DNA from: Bidens hawaiensis
Lineage: Eukaryota; Streptophyta; Magnoliopsida; Asterales; Asteraceae
Assembly (NCBI GenBank): GCA_021521415.1
Contig: JAIQDT010001936.1
Location: 124,001-188,000, forward strand
Direction: 5' to 3'
Length of the DNA: 64,000 nt
This document shows positions 1 through 11,822 of the stretch, piece after piece (position 1 is the first letter of the stretch; every line of letters begins with the position of its first letter). A model generated the notes under the pieces. It worked only from the letters and a program-made list of their open reading frames with translations. It was not told where the DNA came from and did no database searches. The translations under genes and the position numbers were made by a program.

Positions 1-789
1 TTACCATATAAAATCAAGATATAAAAGAATTATTCACAATAAAAATAACACTTATAAATGAGAACTTGTGATAAGAATTCATATGACAAAACAAAAGGAA
101 AAATTGTTTAAATCCTTGAAATGTAATAATAATGTTTTAAGATTTAAAGGCGGAAAAATCGTGCATGAACCACCATGACTTGATATTCCGACACTAAAAA
201 CCTTTTTACAAAAATACCATGTTGGAGTCTAAACATGTGCACGTACCACCGTGCATTTTTCATGTTTTCGACTCAAATAACGATTTTGACAAACATAATA
301 AATCGGAATACAACGTCATGTCAAAACACTAGACCATGAACCACCGTGGTTCTATTGTTTTAACACCGAAAATTAGGATGGCGACCGGAACTCTCGCATT
401 CGACAACTTAAAATGGTCATCTCATATGAGACAATCTTTAAGGAGATTTGAAACAACGAGATCCAAGTCAAACACTCGTGATCCATAAAACACAATAAAA
501 CTGATGTTTTTGCGGTAAGGTAAGGATACCTTAGATTATTATGAAAGTGCATGTATGTGTATATATAAAATTAAACAAAAGCAAGGTAAGGATACCTTAG
601 AATGTTTCGAGTGTTTGTGTGCATTTACGATTTAATGAGATAAATGAACATATTAATAAATAAGTGTATTGAACAATCAAATAGTGTAAACACGTATAGG
701 CAACACGTATAAGGATCCTAAAGTAAATACTATACTAGGTCGTTACGTCTAACCACCTATCCTAGAGTCTTATGGCTTTGATACCAATC
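1..789 (-). mobile_element. Internal region of a minus-strand LTR retrotransposon (cut by window edge)
   Basis: This stretch lies immediately inside the LTR at 790-3604. At 774-786 the plus strand reads ggctttgatacca, the complement of a primer-binding site for initiator Met tRNA (TGGTATCAAAGCC), three bases from the LTR end. The element is therefore transcribed leftwards and most of its body lies outside the window. No gag or pol reading frame is visible in these 789 bases. A short motif, gcaaggtaaggatacctta, occurs at about 581 with a near copy at about 516. Family assignment to Ty3/Gypsy is an inference from LTR length and the PBS. Confidence 0.7.
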
Positions 790-3604
790 AGTCACACCCC
801 GACAAAGGCAGCGGAACATGCTGGGGTGCAACGTGATTGGACAAATACACAATACGCTATTAAAGCGACAATATTTAATCAACTCATTCTATTTCATAAA
901 ATCAATAAACAACACATTTTGTTCACACAAAACAAATTTAATACAAGTAAACATATATATATTGTTCGTTTTGCTAATATCCTACTAGTTTTGGTAACGT
1001 TTTTCGTCAAGTCCTCAAGTCAACAAAAGTCAAACATGTAACATTGCATAAAACAAAGTTTGTCAACACAAAGGTTGGTGAGCAATTTCATGGTTATTGA
1101 ACAAGTATATATATAATAAGAAATGCCACAATCTTGTATATAAAACAATAAATAAAAGCAACAATTTGGATAATAATGAGATCGCTAACACATTAGCGAC
1201 ACATGTCATAAGAGAAATACTAGATGGTTCAGGATTTTTATATGAGGTCGTTAATAAGAATACATCAACGGCACCGTCTATAAGAGAATACAAAATAGAT
1301 TCAGATTTCATGAGATCGTTAATAAGAATACATTAACGGCACCGTGCTATAAGAGAATACCAGATAGTTCACGGATTTATGAATCAACCTACCAAAAGCG
1401 GTAAACACATAAGCACATAAGCATGTAATCATAGAACACCAAATCGAGCATTTATTTAAGTTAAGTATACAACAAAGTTTGTGGTTTACGACTCAAGTAT
1501 AAAAAATTTAGATTGAAATAAGTATGCAATATCACCCCCAAAACGAAAGATGGAAAACGGGGAAATGAAAGTACTCATATTCAAGTAATAAACTTGAAAG
1601 ATGGTTGATTTGGAGTTTAAGCAGTATGTCGGGGTTGAACGAACGAAGCCTAAAATAAAAGAAGTCTTGTATTAGGAAAGTTTTCTTGGAAGTCTTTAGG
1701 ATAAAATAAATGTTAAGTAATGTAAACAATTAAAGTTAAAGGTTTAAAATGTAACAATTTAAGAATTTATAATAATAACCCCTTTAAAATGTAAGTAATA
1801 AGGTGTTAAGTAATAAGGTGGGAAAAATTTACTTAATATTTACTTAACCTATGTTAAGTAATAAGGTGGAAAAAATGCAAAGATGCAAGTTCCTTTGGGA
1901 TAAAAATACTAAAACGGGTCTTTAACGAGTGTTCGGGTTGTTGGTTCGGGTCTTGATAATTGGTCAAACCCAAAGTCAACTTTCCAAAATAATGAATGTT
2001 ATTAGATAACTCAATAAAACTTAAAGACTTAACCAAGTATGTAGTTCTATTGTTTTTGAACTAACAACGCACGTTAAGCGAGTGTTCGGGTTTTGTCGGT
2101 CCTAACTATGTTATGAGATCAAGTTGGATCCAACATTTCCAAGTAATTAAGAAAATAATTAAAATAAGTTTGTAAACTATTTTTAAAAAAATATAAAAGT
2201 CTTGATAGCTAAAAACACACTTGTGTGTCTTAAGCGAGTAAAAATCGGATTGGTTCGGTTTCCATCTCACAATGCGTTCCTTGATGGTCTCCACATTCCT
2301 AAATAACCAAGAACTTGTATAATAATGTACAAATGCAAATACTTAAGTTTTACAACCAAAAATTTAACAACAAGTCTTTAAACAAAAGTTCAGTTTGCAG
2401 TCTAGAGCTATTTACGGATAAACCGAAGCATAGACTCTTACGCCCTGTTCTTGAGTTTTTTTAAAGGAGGGAAATGAAAGGAAAACTAAGGATTGTTAAA
2501 AAATGGGTGTTCTTGAGTTTTTTTTAGGATGGAAAGGAAATGAGTATGAGGAGTTAGGAGGGATTAAATTAATGTATTTTCCCAATAAGTTTTCCTCCCA
2601 AAAATGGGATGATTACTAAGGATAACTATTTTTTAATATACTTATCCTTTCCTTTCCTCTAATTTTCTTCCAACTCAAGAACACACTTAATTAAAAAAAA
2701 ATCATTCCCTTCCCTTCCCTTTCTTATCCTTCCCTCTCCTTTCTTTTTCTTTCCTTGGTTAAAAAACTCAAGAACAATGCGTTAGAACTCCTAACCATGG
2801 AACTTGTAAATAAACAAAAATGAGCAGAAGTTAAGCATGAAAAATATGTATAAACAAGTTATATAAGTATATATATCAAGGACACGAAGTCCTCCATGAA
2901 GTTTTGCCTTACAAGGTCCAAAACCTCACAGACCGGAATCGGAGAAGTAACTACCAAAGGTAACAAGGGGTATTATATTATATATATGTTGTGCCACCTA
3001 AACAAGTATTAATAAGACTACATAAGCTAATTAGAATGAAAAATTAAACTCAGTTTGACTTTTGGAAGTCAAACCTTCAAGAACACATAAATAACAACCT
3101 TGAATCTATGGAGAATTGAAAGAGAATTTGGAGTGAGAGCAAGTGTATAAATGAAGGAGATGGGTGTGTATATATAGGTTAAGGGTCAAGGCTTCTTTGC
3201 AAGGTTCTCTTTTATGTTTGCATGAAAATAGATTGGTTAAACAAACAAGCAAAGCACAAAAAGCAAAAATAGAACGAATCTGCAGGTCTGAGGCCGCGCC
3301 GCGCGAACAGCCTAGCCTCCCTGGCCGTGCAGCGCGTCGTGCTAGGGGGGTTGGGTTGGTCAGCTTGTCTTGCGTGGTTCGTTTTGCGTCCCGGAAGTTC
3401 GTTTTCGATGTAATTTGAGCGTTTTAAAGGCGTTTTCGAATCCGTAAAGGGGGTTTTTCATATTGAACATGTGGGAATAATTTAGTAACATAAAATTCAA
3501 TATTTTATATATTTGAAATGTTCGGGATCTAATTCGGGTCAGTTTACGTGATAAACGAATACACAAACGAATACAAATAGAACTCGAAATTGACGAATGC
3601 CACA
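790..3604 (-). repeat. LTR (5' LTR of the minus-strand element)
   Basis: On the minus strand the LTR begins TGTGGCATTCGTCAATTTCG (3604) and ends GGGGTGTGACT (790), directly followed by the PBS. It matches the solo LTR at 54329-56747 in the opposite orientation along its length. Shared landmarks are the gacggtgccg/atgtattcttattag stretch (1250-1350 versus 56225-56345), the caagtcaaac region, and the block aaatatataaaatattgaat near the outer end. The size is 2815 bp, against 2419 bp for the solo copy. Most of the difference is the MITE at 2441-2781. No protein-coding sequence is supported; the short ORFs here are chance frames. Confidence 0.8.
2441..2781. mobile_element. Tourist/PIF-like MITE inserted in the LTR
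   Basis: The 341-bp element starts CGCCCTGTTCTTGAG and ends CTCAAGAACAATGCG, an imperfect terminal inverted repeat (TIR), and is flanked by TTA on both sides (2438-2440 and 2782-2784). The interior is rich in purine and pyrimidine tracts of the ggaaagg / cctttcc kind. The related solo LTR at 54329-56747 has no such sequence at the equivalent site, which gives a natural empty site. A 3-bp TTA target duplication fits the PIF/Harbinger superfamily. It has no coding capacity. Confidence 0.85.
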
Positions 3605-3642
3605 TGCGCGAACCCGCAGCAACGCGCTGGCACTTTTGCTAG
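3605..3642 (+). mobile_element. Probable Helitron 3' terminus
   Basis: The sequence cccgcagcaacgcgctgg can form an imperfect hairpin. It is followed about ten bases later by CTAG (3639-3642) and then T, the arrangement expected at a Helitron 3' end. It resembles the better preserved end at 29373-29407. The LTR at 790-3604 is inserted just upstream, so the body of this Helitron would lie beyond that insertion to the left. The stem is mismatched, hence moderate confidence. Confidence 0.5.
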
Positions 3643-3867
3643 TATTACCAAAAGTCAGACTTTATGGAATTCTCCAACACACTTTAATAAAGAATTCAAT
3701 AATAGTTTTCCTTTGACTAACCAATATAGAGAAAAACCCAAACGAACGTAGCTTCTTTGCGATCGAACAATTTTTGGTTTTCTTCCGGATAGCGTCTTCG
3801 ATCACGACTTCTCCAAAAACTGATCCCTCGTTCTTATCGAATTCTTGAACTTGGCTCTGATACCAAT
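3643..3867 (-). mobile_element. Possible Copia internal leader with Met-tRNA primer-binding site
   Basis: At 3853-3865 the plus strand reads ggctctgatacca, the complement of TGGTATCAGAGCC, three bases from the inner edge of a candidate LTR at 3868. This fits the start of a minus-strand LTR retrotransposon. No gag coding is recognisable to the left before the Helitron end at 3642, so only a fragment can remain. Confidence 0.45.
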
Positions 3868-4276
3868 TGAAGTTTGGTGACCAGGATCGATAAACACGAA
3901 AATGAAATATAGATCATAAGCTCGATCTTTGTAATTCTCATTACCTCAAAAAGTACAATACTCAAAAGTCAAATCTCTTAATGAGACAACCCAAAAGCTC
4001 GGGTATATATACTAGTTTAAACATGAAAACCTAATTATACTAGAATACAAACTCCTTATCATACTCAAATACTATTAGTAAAACCATATTTAAACAATAA
4101 TTAATAAATAAATTTCTTGTTGTCCAAGTCATTGGCTCGACTTGTTCACCAAGTAATTTATTCCATGTAAACCAAATTACGTGCTCAACTTGATAAACAA
4201 GACACCAACCCATCATAGACTTGATAAGCAGGCCAAACCCGCCTCATTGACTCGAGGACGGGAATTAAGTCCATCA
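3868..4276 (-). repeat. Candidate Copia-type LTR (409 bp)
   Basis: Read on the minus strand the segment begins TGATGGACTTAATTCC and ends ACCAAACTTCA, with the PBS at 3853-3865 directly after it. The length is typical of Copia LTRs. No second copy is in the window, so the outer boundary rests only on the TG...CA rule. Confidence 0.4.
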
Positions 4277-4995
4277 ATAACCAACTACAAATAGAGTGCT
4301 TTTGGATTACTTATTGATAATGGATGAACTTTTAGATTATTTTTTATTATAGAAATCATGTATCGGCGGGTACCAAATTTTAATCAAGTCTGATACAAGC
4401 AAAAACCGAATTTTTAAACATTGGGGACAGGAGGAGAACGGTCAATTATGACATTTGGCTAATGTGTCCAATTGTCATTGGTTGAGAGACATCATTGTTC
4501 CCTTAATGCCCAATCAACCTAGATGTCAAGCTATGGCTGGACCTTTTCAATATCTATAAATAAAAATAAAAAAGTTCAAATGTTTAGTATTGTTAATTAC
4601 TTTATTTCTCAAAATATTGTTTTCTTTGTGCCCACCAAGTTAGATGCCTAAGTTTTAATATCTCCTTTTCAATGTTTAAATATGAAAAAGAAGAGTCAAA
4701 ATAATTAATGTAATAATATTAATTTTATTCTTAAACTTGTCTACCTTTTAAAATTTCCATTGCATCATCCCAAATACCAATAGTCAACGGTTTGAATTAG
4801 ACGTGGGTCTTTTAACTTATTATGGCACCAACCCACAATATTCAACGATGGTTTAAAATTTAAATAATACCTTGTCCGCTTTGTTTGCCTCTGCATTTGG
4901 TGGTGGTGATCGTAAGTATTAGTTACTAGTATTATTAATCGTGATTTCAATATGCAACGGTAAGCACTGGTTTGATTTTTATGGTAGATTGAAAG
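4277..4995. other. Upstream region of the ARF gene; no gene seen
   Basis: AT-rich sequence without a convincing reading frame in either direction. It would hold the promoter of the ARF-like gene starting at 4996. I could not single out a reliable TATA element among the many AT runs. Confidence 0.4.
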
Positions 4996-6651
<1,656 letters not shown>

Positions 6652-7636
6652 CATGGATTCTTCCTAGCTACAAATAAGTCTTCTGACATGAATCCTTATC
6701 ATTTTTATTTGGAATTTGTACATCTTTATTATTTGTTACGATGTTGGGCGAAAACTACTCTGGTAATAATAAGAGCGTGTGTGTATAGCATACTGACAAG
6801 TGACAACTATATTTCTACTTTTGCAAATAAATTGTATTTTTATGGGGTTGGAGTGATTAATTTGTATCAAAGAGAAGCAAATGGTAGGTCGTTGAGACAA
6901 TTTGGATATGAGCAAGCCATGTAAACAGTTGTATATATGTGTGTATACCATTGTGCACATGTTACAACCATGGAGTAACTTGCATGTGCGTGTGTACCCC
7001 TTCGTTGTGTAGTATATTGATCAGATTTATAATAATCAAATTATTTTGCAACTTTCCAAAAAAATTAAACTAAAGAATTTCTAAATGAAACACACGTCCA
7101 CGCATGATTTATGGATTTATAACTATATACGGTGGGATACATATTGTGATAAAGCTGGTCTAAAAGAAATTATAGGTTTTTACATTAACTACAAAACTAT
7201 AAAGTCATGCTCAGTCTCTTTGCGACTTTGCTCATTCTTAATGCATTTTATAATGATACGTACACGTACTCGGTGTTCGGCCAACCAATATTGTTTATTT
7301 TGTCATATTTTTATTTTGGTTGTCACATGCAATAATTGTTTTTTCTAGTTTTGTAATTGTTCTTTTCTTGTAATAAAGAAAAAGGGTCGTACGGTGTTAA
7401 ATCTCGATGTTAGGAGATTGTATCGTTTTTATCAGTTTAACAGTTTAAAAATACACTGTAGTTACTTACGGTAGTTATAAAACTATCATTATTAATGCCA
7501 CACACACAAGCATATGGTGTTATTCTTATTATTGTAAGTGTTGTGCGTGAAAAGAAAAAGGTTTTTGGAGCTAGAGATCGTTGCATACGCAGCCACCCTA
7601 TCTCTTGGTATAGAGAAAATAAAAAAATTTCCATCA
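6652..7636. other. 3' flank of the ARF gene; no gene seen
   Basis: Holds the presumed 3' UTR of the ARF-like gene and AT-rich intergenic DNA. The short frames here show no family resemblance and no intron structure. A TSD copy (ctcca) of the Gypsy element lies just after, at 7637-7641. Confidence 0.4.
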
Positions 7637-7641
7637 CTCCA

Positions 7642-8677
7642 TGAAGAGGTAGGTCCCAGCAGAGCCCAGTTGGACCTGCAAGACTCACCTTGAAAAGGGA
7701 CGTCTGCGCGGTTAAACCCGCAAGACTCCTTAACGGACGTCTGCGCGGTTGAACCCGCAAGACTTAACTTAAAGGGACGTCTGCGCAGAGACCAACTGGA
7801 TCCGCAGGACCACCATGCTCAGAGACGTGACGTCCTTAAGCGCAGTACGCAAGCTGTCCCCGCAGAAAACGCCTCCCAATGGTCGACGTACTCCGCCTGT
7901 TCCCGCAGTAGCGGATACTAGCCATCAGGGAAGGCTACCCGCGCAGCAAGGCTACACGCACAAGGCACTAAACTCCCAAAATAATTCAGTAATGTCACCT
8001 AAAGAAGGAATGAGCAAAGCCGGGAATACTCCCGCCCAAATGAGCCAGTTCGTACGATACTGGAGGATCTTTTGTACTGTACCTGACGGGGTATGGACAA
8101 AATATCTGACCAAAGATACGACAGCTCACTGACAACAGTATGACGAGCAGCACGCTCTTGTACTGTATGTCACTATTAGCCGCTGCCTACTCACCAACCT
8201 GTCGGAGGACATGCATAGCCTGCAGTTGGTGGAACAGGAATAGTACACAGCCGGCCTGGTCACTATCAGCCGCTGCCTACCCACCAACCACAAGCATGGC
8301 ATGTGCGTAGCCCACAGTTGGCAGAACAGGAACACTATTCAGCCGGCTGTACCTGCTTGGAAACCTACCTTCGGCTATAAATACTCCAACACCTTGGAAT
8401 GGTATTATCTTATCTCATATTTCATATCTTGATATATTACCTGATATCTGCTCTAGTCATTCTATACACTTATATTCAAGAGCAATCTAGTCTGATTCTC
8501 ACGCCGGAGGGTGGTCACAAGGAGGTACCCCCCCCCCCTTCTCAGTGACGAGCTCACGGTGTCTGTTTTGCAGGTTATCAGAAGAACCATCTTCGCCGGA
8601 TCTAACCCCTCGTGGGAAACATCTATTTAACCCCCAGATTATCCGTAATCTGCCCGGGGTCGATTAGTGTTTCTTCA
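7642..8677 (+). repeat. 5' LTR of the gag-only Gypsy element
   Basis: Begins TGAAGAGGTAGG and ends GTGTTTCTTCA. Near its left end the block cgtctgcgcggtt...cccgcaagac occurs about three times (7701, 7738 and 7778), a short tandem repeat with spacing 37-40 bp. A plausible promoter TATA, ggctataaatactcc, lies at about 8373. The part from about 7960 onward is matched by the 3' LTR. Confidence 0.88.
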
Positions 8678-8742
8678 TTGGCGCCATCCGTGCATAAAAG
8701 CTAGAACTTAATTCTTTTTCAGTTCTCAAAACTTCTGGAAAG
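8678..8742 (+). other. Primer-binding-site region and leader
   Basis: Directly after the LTR the sequence is ttggcgccatccgtgc, of the TGGCGCC type used as a primer-binding site by many plant Gypsy elements, though I cannot name the tRNA with confidence. A short leader leads to the gag ATG at 8743. Confidence 0.55.
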
Positions 8743-10239
8743 ATGGTTAAAGTTACTCCAGTCCCAAAACCAACGAGTGACCAAGAAACCTCAGTAACCA
8801 CAACCCCAGCTACTGGGGGGAATACCGGCGACTACACAGTTTTTACGAACACTACCCCGGTTACCCAAGCCGGGGCAAGTGCAGTAAATTTTACGAACAC
8901 TACCCCAGTTACCCGCGCTGGGGCAAGTGCAGTAAATAATCTTTCACTGGGATTCACCGATACCCAGTTAGAGAGACAACGAACGAGGCTCCCCCGCCAA
9001 ACACTCGATGAAGTTAAAGCGTGGGTGGAAGCACGTCAAAAAGAATTCCAAGCTGAGTTGGATGAACGCTTACGTTCACTCCAACAGGCTGATGAATTCG
9101 GAGAGTACTTGAACGATGATTCGGAGGAATCCGATAGTGACGCAAACCCTCGTCATAGGGCGAAAGGGAAGCGTAAGGAAACGGACTCCCAACCGAGAAG
9201 GCATTTTGGAGAAACCTTCAAACCAAAAAACGCGGGTGGAAACCCACGTGACTTCTCCAAAACATTTAGACCAACTGCTGCAAATGCGGGAACGTCCAAA
9301 TTTGCAAGGGACATTGTGGAAGCAATCGCCCCGAAAAGTGCCAAACAGATGTCCAACATCGGCACTTACGATGGTATATCTGATCCAGACAATCATTTGA
9401 ACAGATTCATAGCGGGGGCAACCGTCAGTAATTGGACGGAACCTACGTGGTGTTACATGTTCCAAATGACGCTTGTTGGGCCAGCTAGAGCGTGGTTCGA
9501 TCGTCTACCGGTCCACCACATCTACGATTGGGCAGACTTCCAGCAGAAGTTCAGCCAACACTTCAGCCAACAAAGAAAGTATACCAAAGAGCAATGGACA
9601 ATCCTCAACTGCATCCGAGAGGAAGATGAGTCTTTACTAGACTTCATCACGCGCTTCAATTCAAAGAAGCTAAGTCTGGGCACTATTAGCGAAGATCTTG
9701 TTCGCGCTGCTTTCATCTAGGGCGCGAAAGACCCAGAGCTCATCCGCACCTTAACGGGTAAAGATGGCATGCCGTCCACATGGGATGCCATCATGACAGC
9801 AGCTAAACGCTTTGCGGAAACGGAGAAGCAACTGGGTAGAGATCTCCCCCTGAGCACAAACCTTTACACCCAGAAAACAAGAGAAGACAACGTCCTTACC
9901 GCCCGACTAAACAAAAAGCGGAAGCTAGGCATTTGGCAGTCAAGGGTAAACTTTGACACCTCATCCGGCTTGCAACATCGGTTAGGCGGAAGGGATAACG
10001 TGCAGTCGAACCAGAACTCCAGATGGACGCCACTCACCAAAAGCGTCACCGAGATATTCGCCACTGAGAAGCTCCCATGGCCAAAGGCTTCAATAATCCG
10101 ACATCGTCACAATGCTGATCGGAGCAAATACTGTGACTTTCACAGGACAAAAGGCCACAACACTGAAGAATGCACAGACTTGAAGGACATCGTCGAAGCA
10201 TTTGTCAGAGATGGGACGCTCACGCACCTCGTGGCGTAA
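8743..10239 (+). pseudogene. Gypsy gag polyprotein, interrupted by one stop codon
   Basis: The reading frame starts at ATG 8743 and is open to TAG at 9718-9720, then continues in the same frame to TAA at 10237-10239, about 498 codons. A Ser/Thr-rich N-terminus carries a duplicated segment (residues ~28-44 and ~45-62, each with FTNTTPVT and AGASAVN). A charged linker follows, then the capsid-like retrotransposon gag domain (about residues 195-370: GTYDGISDP, GPARAWFDRLP, WADFQQKFSQHF). The C-terminal Cys/His stretch YCDFHRTKGHNTEEC resembles nucleocapsid motifs of the Athila/Tat group. The TAG sits where related proteins have a Gln codon, so it looks like a single C-to-T change. Gag packages the element RNA into particles; with the stop, only a capsid-containing fragment would be made. 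Confidence 0.85.
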
Positions 10240-10536
10240 TGAACGCTGAGCAGGCTAATGCGTGTAGAACCCCAGTTGGGGAAAACACGAATAAAACTGC
10301 AGCTTCAAATGTCGGAGACTACATACTGCGTAAACAACGAGATTCCGAACCAAGTGCATATCGGCTCGATGGCACTCCCATCCCAACAACATGGAAGGGA
10401 GCTCAATTACACAGTTTCCATGTAGATCAATTCCAAACTTGTAAAGAAAAGGCCCAGAGCCACTTCTAATGGAAATGATTCTCCTTATCACATTGATGCT
10501 GCTGGTCTTACATTTATACTTATGAACTTTCCACAC
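10240..10536 (+). other. Spacer between gag and tandem repeats
   Basis: The sequence shows no pol domain in any frame. A frame at 10170-10469 overlaps gag and has no recognisable domain. This is where an autonomous relative would have protease and polymerase, so it marks the site of loss or of an ancestral absence. Confidence 0.5.
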
Positions 10537-11098
10537 TGATGCGCCGGTCTTCACCGCATACATAAGTGGGGAAGTAAGTCGTTGCGTGTGGAAGGCGGCA
10601 AAACCCGCATAAACACAAAAAACGGCAAACCTTCACGCAGGTCAGTCATAGGTAAAGTTTGGTCATCCCACTAAATGAAAGTGCCGGTCTTACCCGCACA
10701 AATCATGATAGAGGAAACCGAACTAACCTATTGACAACCACGCGTCGAACGGTTAATTTATTCAAAACACTGATATGCCAGTTTTCACCGCATAAATAAG
10801 TGTAAAGAAATCGTTGCGTGTGGACGGCGGCAAAACCCGCGTAAACACAATAAACGGAAAACCTTCACGCAGGTCAGTTATAGGTAAAGTTTGGTGATCC
10901 CACTAAATGAAAGTGCCGGTCATAACCGCACAAATCATGATAGAAGAAACCGAACTAACCTATTGACAACCGCGCGTCGAACGGTTAATTTATTCAAAAT
11001 ACTTAGAAAATTTCTAACGAAAGGATGAGGAAAACCTCCACGCAGGTCAGATATAGGTGAAGTTTAGCCATCCTACTAAGTGCAAGTGACGGTCTTAT
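10537..11098 (+). repeat. 232-bp tandem repeat array (2.5 copies) inside the Gypsy element
   Basis: The block with gttgcgtgtgga, cttcacgcaggtcag and ctattgacaacc occurs at about 10537-10768 and again at 10769-11000. A third partial copy (cacgcaggtcag at 11039) runs up to the 3' LTR. Anchors are exactly 232 bp apart (10581 versus 10813, 10631 versus 10863). No coding is evident. Such arrays just before the 3' LTR are common in Tat-lineage Gypsy elements. Confidence 0.85.
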
Positions 11099-11099
11099 C

Positions 11100-11817
11100 C
11101 ACAAGGCACTAAACTCCCAAAATAATTCAGTAATGTCACCTGAAGAAGGAATGAGCAAAGCCGGGAATACTCCCGCCCAAATGAGCCAGTCCGTACGATA
11201 CTGGAGGATCTTTTGTACTGTACCTGACGAGGTATGGACAAAATATCTGACCAAAGATACGACAGCTCACTGACAACAGTATGACGAGCAGCACTCTCTT
11301 GTACTGTATGTCACTATTAGCCGCTGCCTACTCACCAACCTGTCGGAGGACATGCATAGCCTGCAGTTGGTGGAACAGGAATAGTACACAGCCGGCCTGG
11401 TCACTATTAGCCGCTGCCTACCCACCAACCACAAGCATGGCATGTGCGTAGCCCACAGTTGGCAGAACAGGAACACTATTCAGCCGGCTGTACCTGCTTG
11501 GAAACCTACCTTCGGCTATAAATACTCCAACACCTTGGAATGGTATTATCTTATCTCATATTTCATATCTTGATATATTACCTGATATCTGCTCTAGTCA
11601 TTCTATACACTTATATTCAAGAGCAATCTAGTCTGATTCTCACGCCGGAGGGTGGTCACAAGGAGGTACCCCCCCCCCTTCTCAGTGACGAGCTCATGGT
11701 GTCTGTTTTGCAGGTTATCAGAAGAACCATCTTCGCCGGATCTAACCCCTCGTGGGAAACATCTATTTAACCCCCAGATTATCCGTAATCTGCCCGGGGT
11801 CGATTAGTGTTTCTTCA
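11100..11817 (+). repeat. 3' LTR of the gag-only Gypsy element, 5'-truncated
   Basis: The sequence is nearly identical to 7960-8677, including the poly-C run (10 C here, 11 in the 5' LTR), the ctataaatactcc promoter-like box and the terminal GTGTTTCTTCA. It lacks the counterpart of 7642-7959, so it starts inside the LTR at acaaggcacta. The direct repeat ctcca follows at 11818. Confidence 0.88.
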
Positions 11818-11822
11818 CTCCA

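Larger units (their letters stand above)
7642..11817 (+). mobile_element. Gag-only Ty3/Gypsy-type LTR retrotransposon (TR-GAG-like)
   Basis: The element is flanked by a 5-bp target duplication, ctcca, at 7637-7641 and 11818-11822. It has a 5' LTR (7642-8677), a gag gene (8743-10239), a tandem-repeat region (10537-11098) and a 3' LTR (11100-11817). No protease, reverse transcriptase, RNase H or integrase can be found in any frame, so it depends on a partner for movement. The shared parts of the two LTRs differ by about six substitutions and one C-run length change over roughly 718 bp by eye, which suggests recent insertion. The 3' LTR lacks the first ~320 bp of the 5' LTR. The layout matches the published TR-GAG concept, or it is an internal-deletion derivative of an autonomous element. 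Confidence 0.88.

Noticed and set aside
1063..1336. Overlapping 79-82 codon frames on both strands
   Set aside because: They lie within the LTR, oppose each other and reflect the repeated aacggcaccgt / cttataga phrases; no domain.
3164..3605. Frames of 81-84 codons near the left LTR end
   Set aside because: Part of the LTR and of GC-rich phrases near its promoter-proximal end; not conserved in the solo LTR.
7437..8335. Frames of 69-107 codons on both strands
   Set aside because: They lie mostly in the 5' LTR of the Gypsy element (the 69-codon minus frame recurs in the 3' LTR at 11267-11476); repeat-derived, no domain.
9076..9465. 129-codon minus-strand frame
   Set aside because: Antisense shadow of gag.
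8743..10239. Host gene domesticated from gag
   Set aside because: It sits between LTRs with a target duplication and has a stop codon; no sign of host exon structure.
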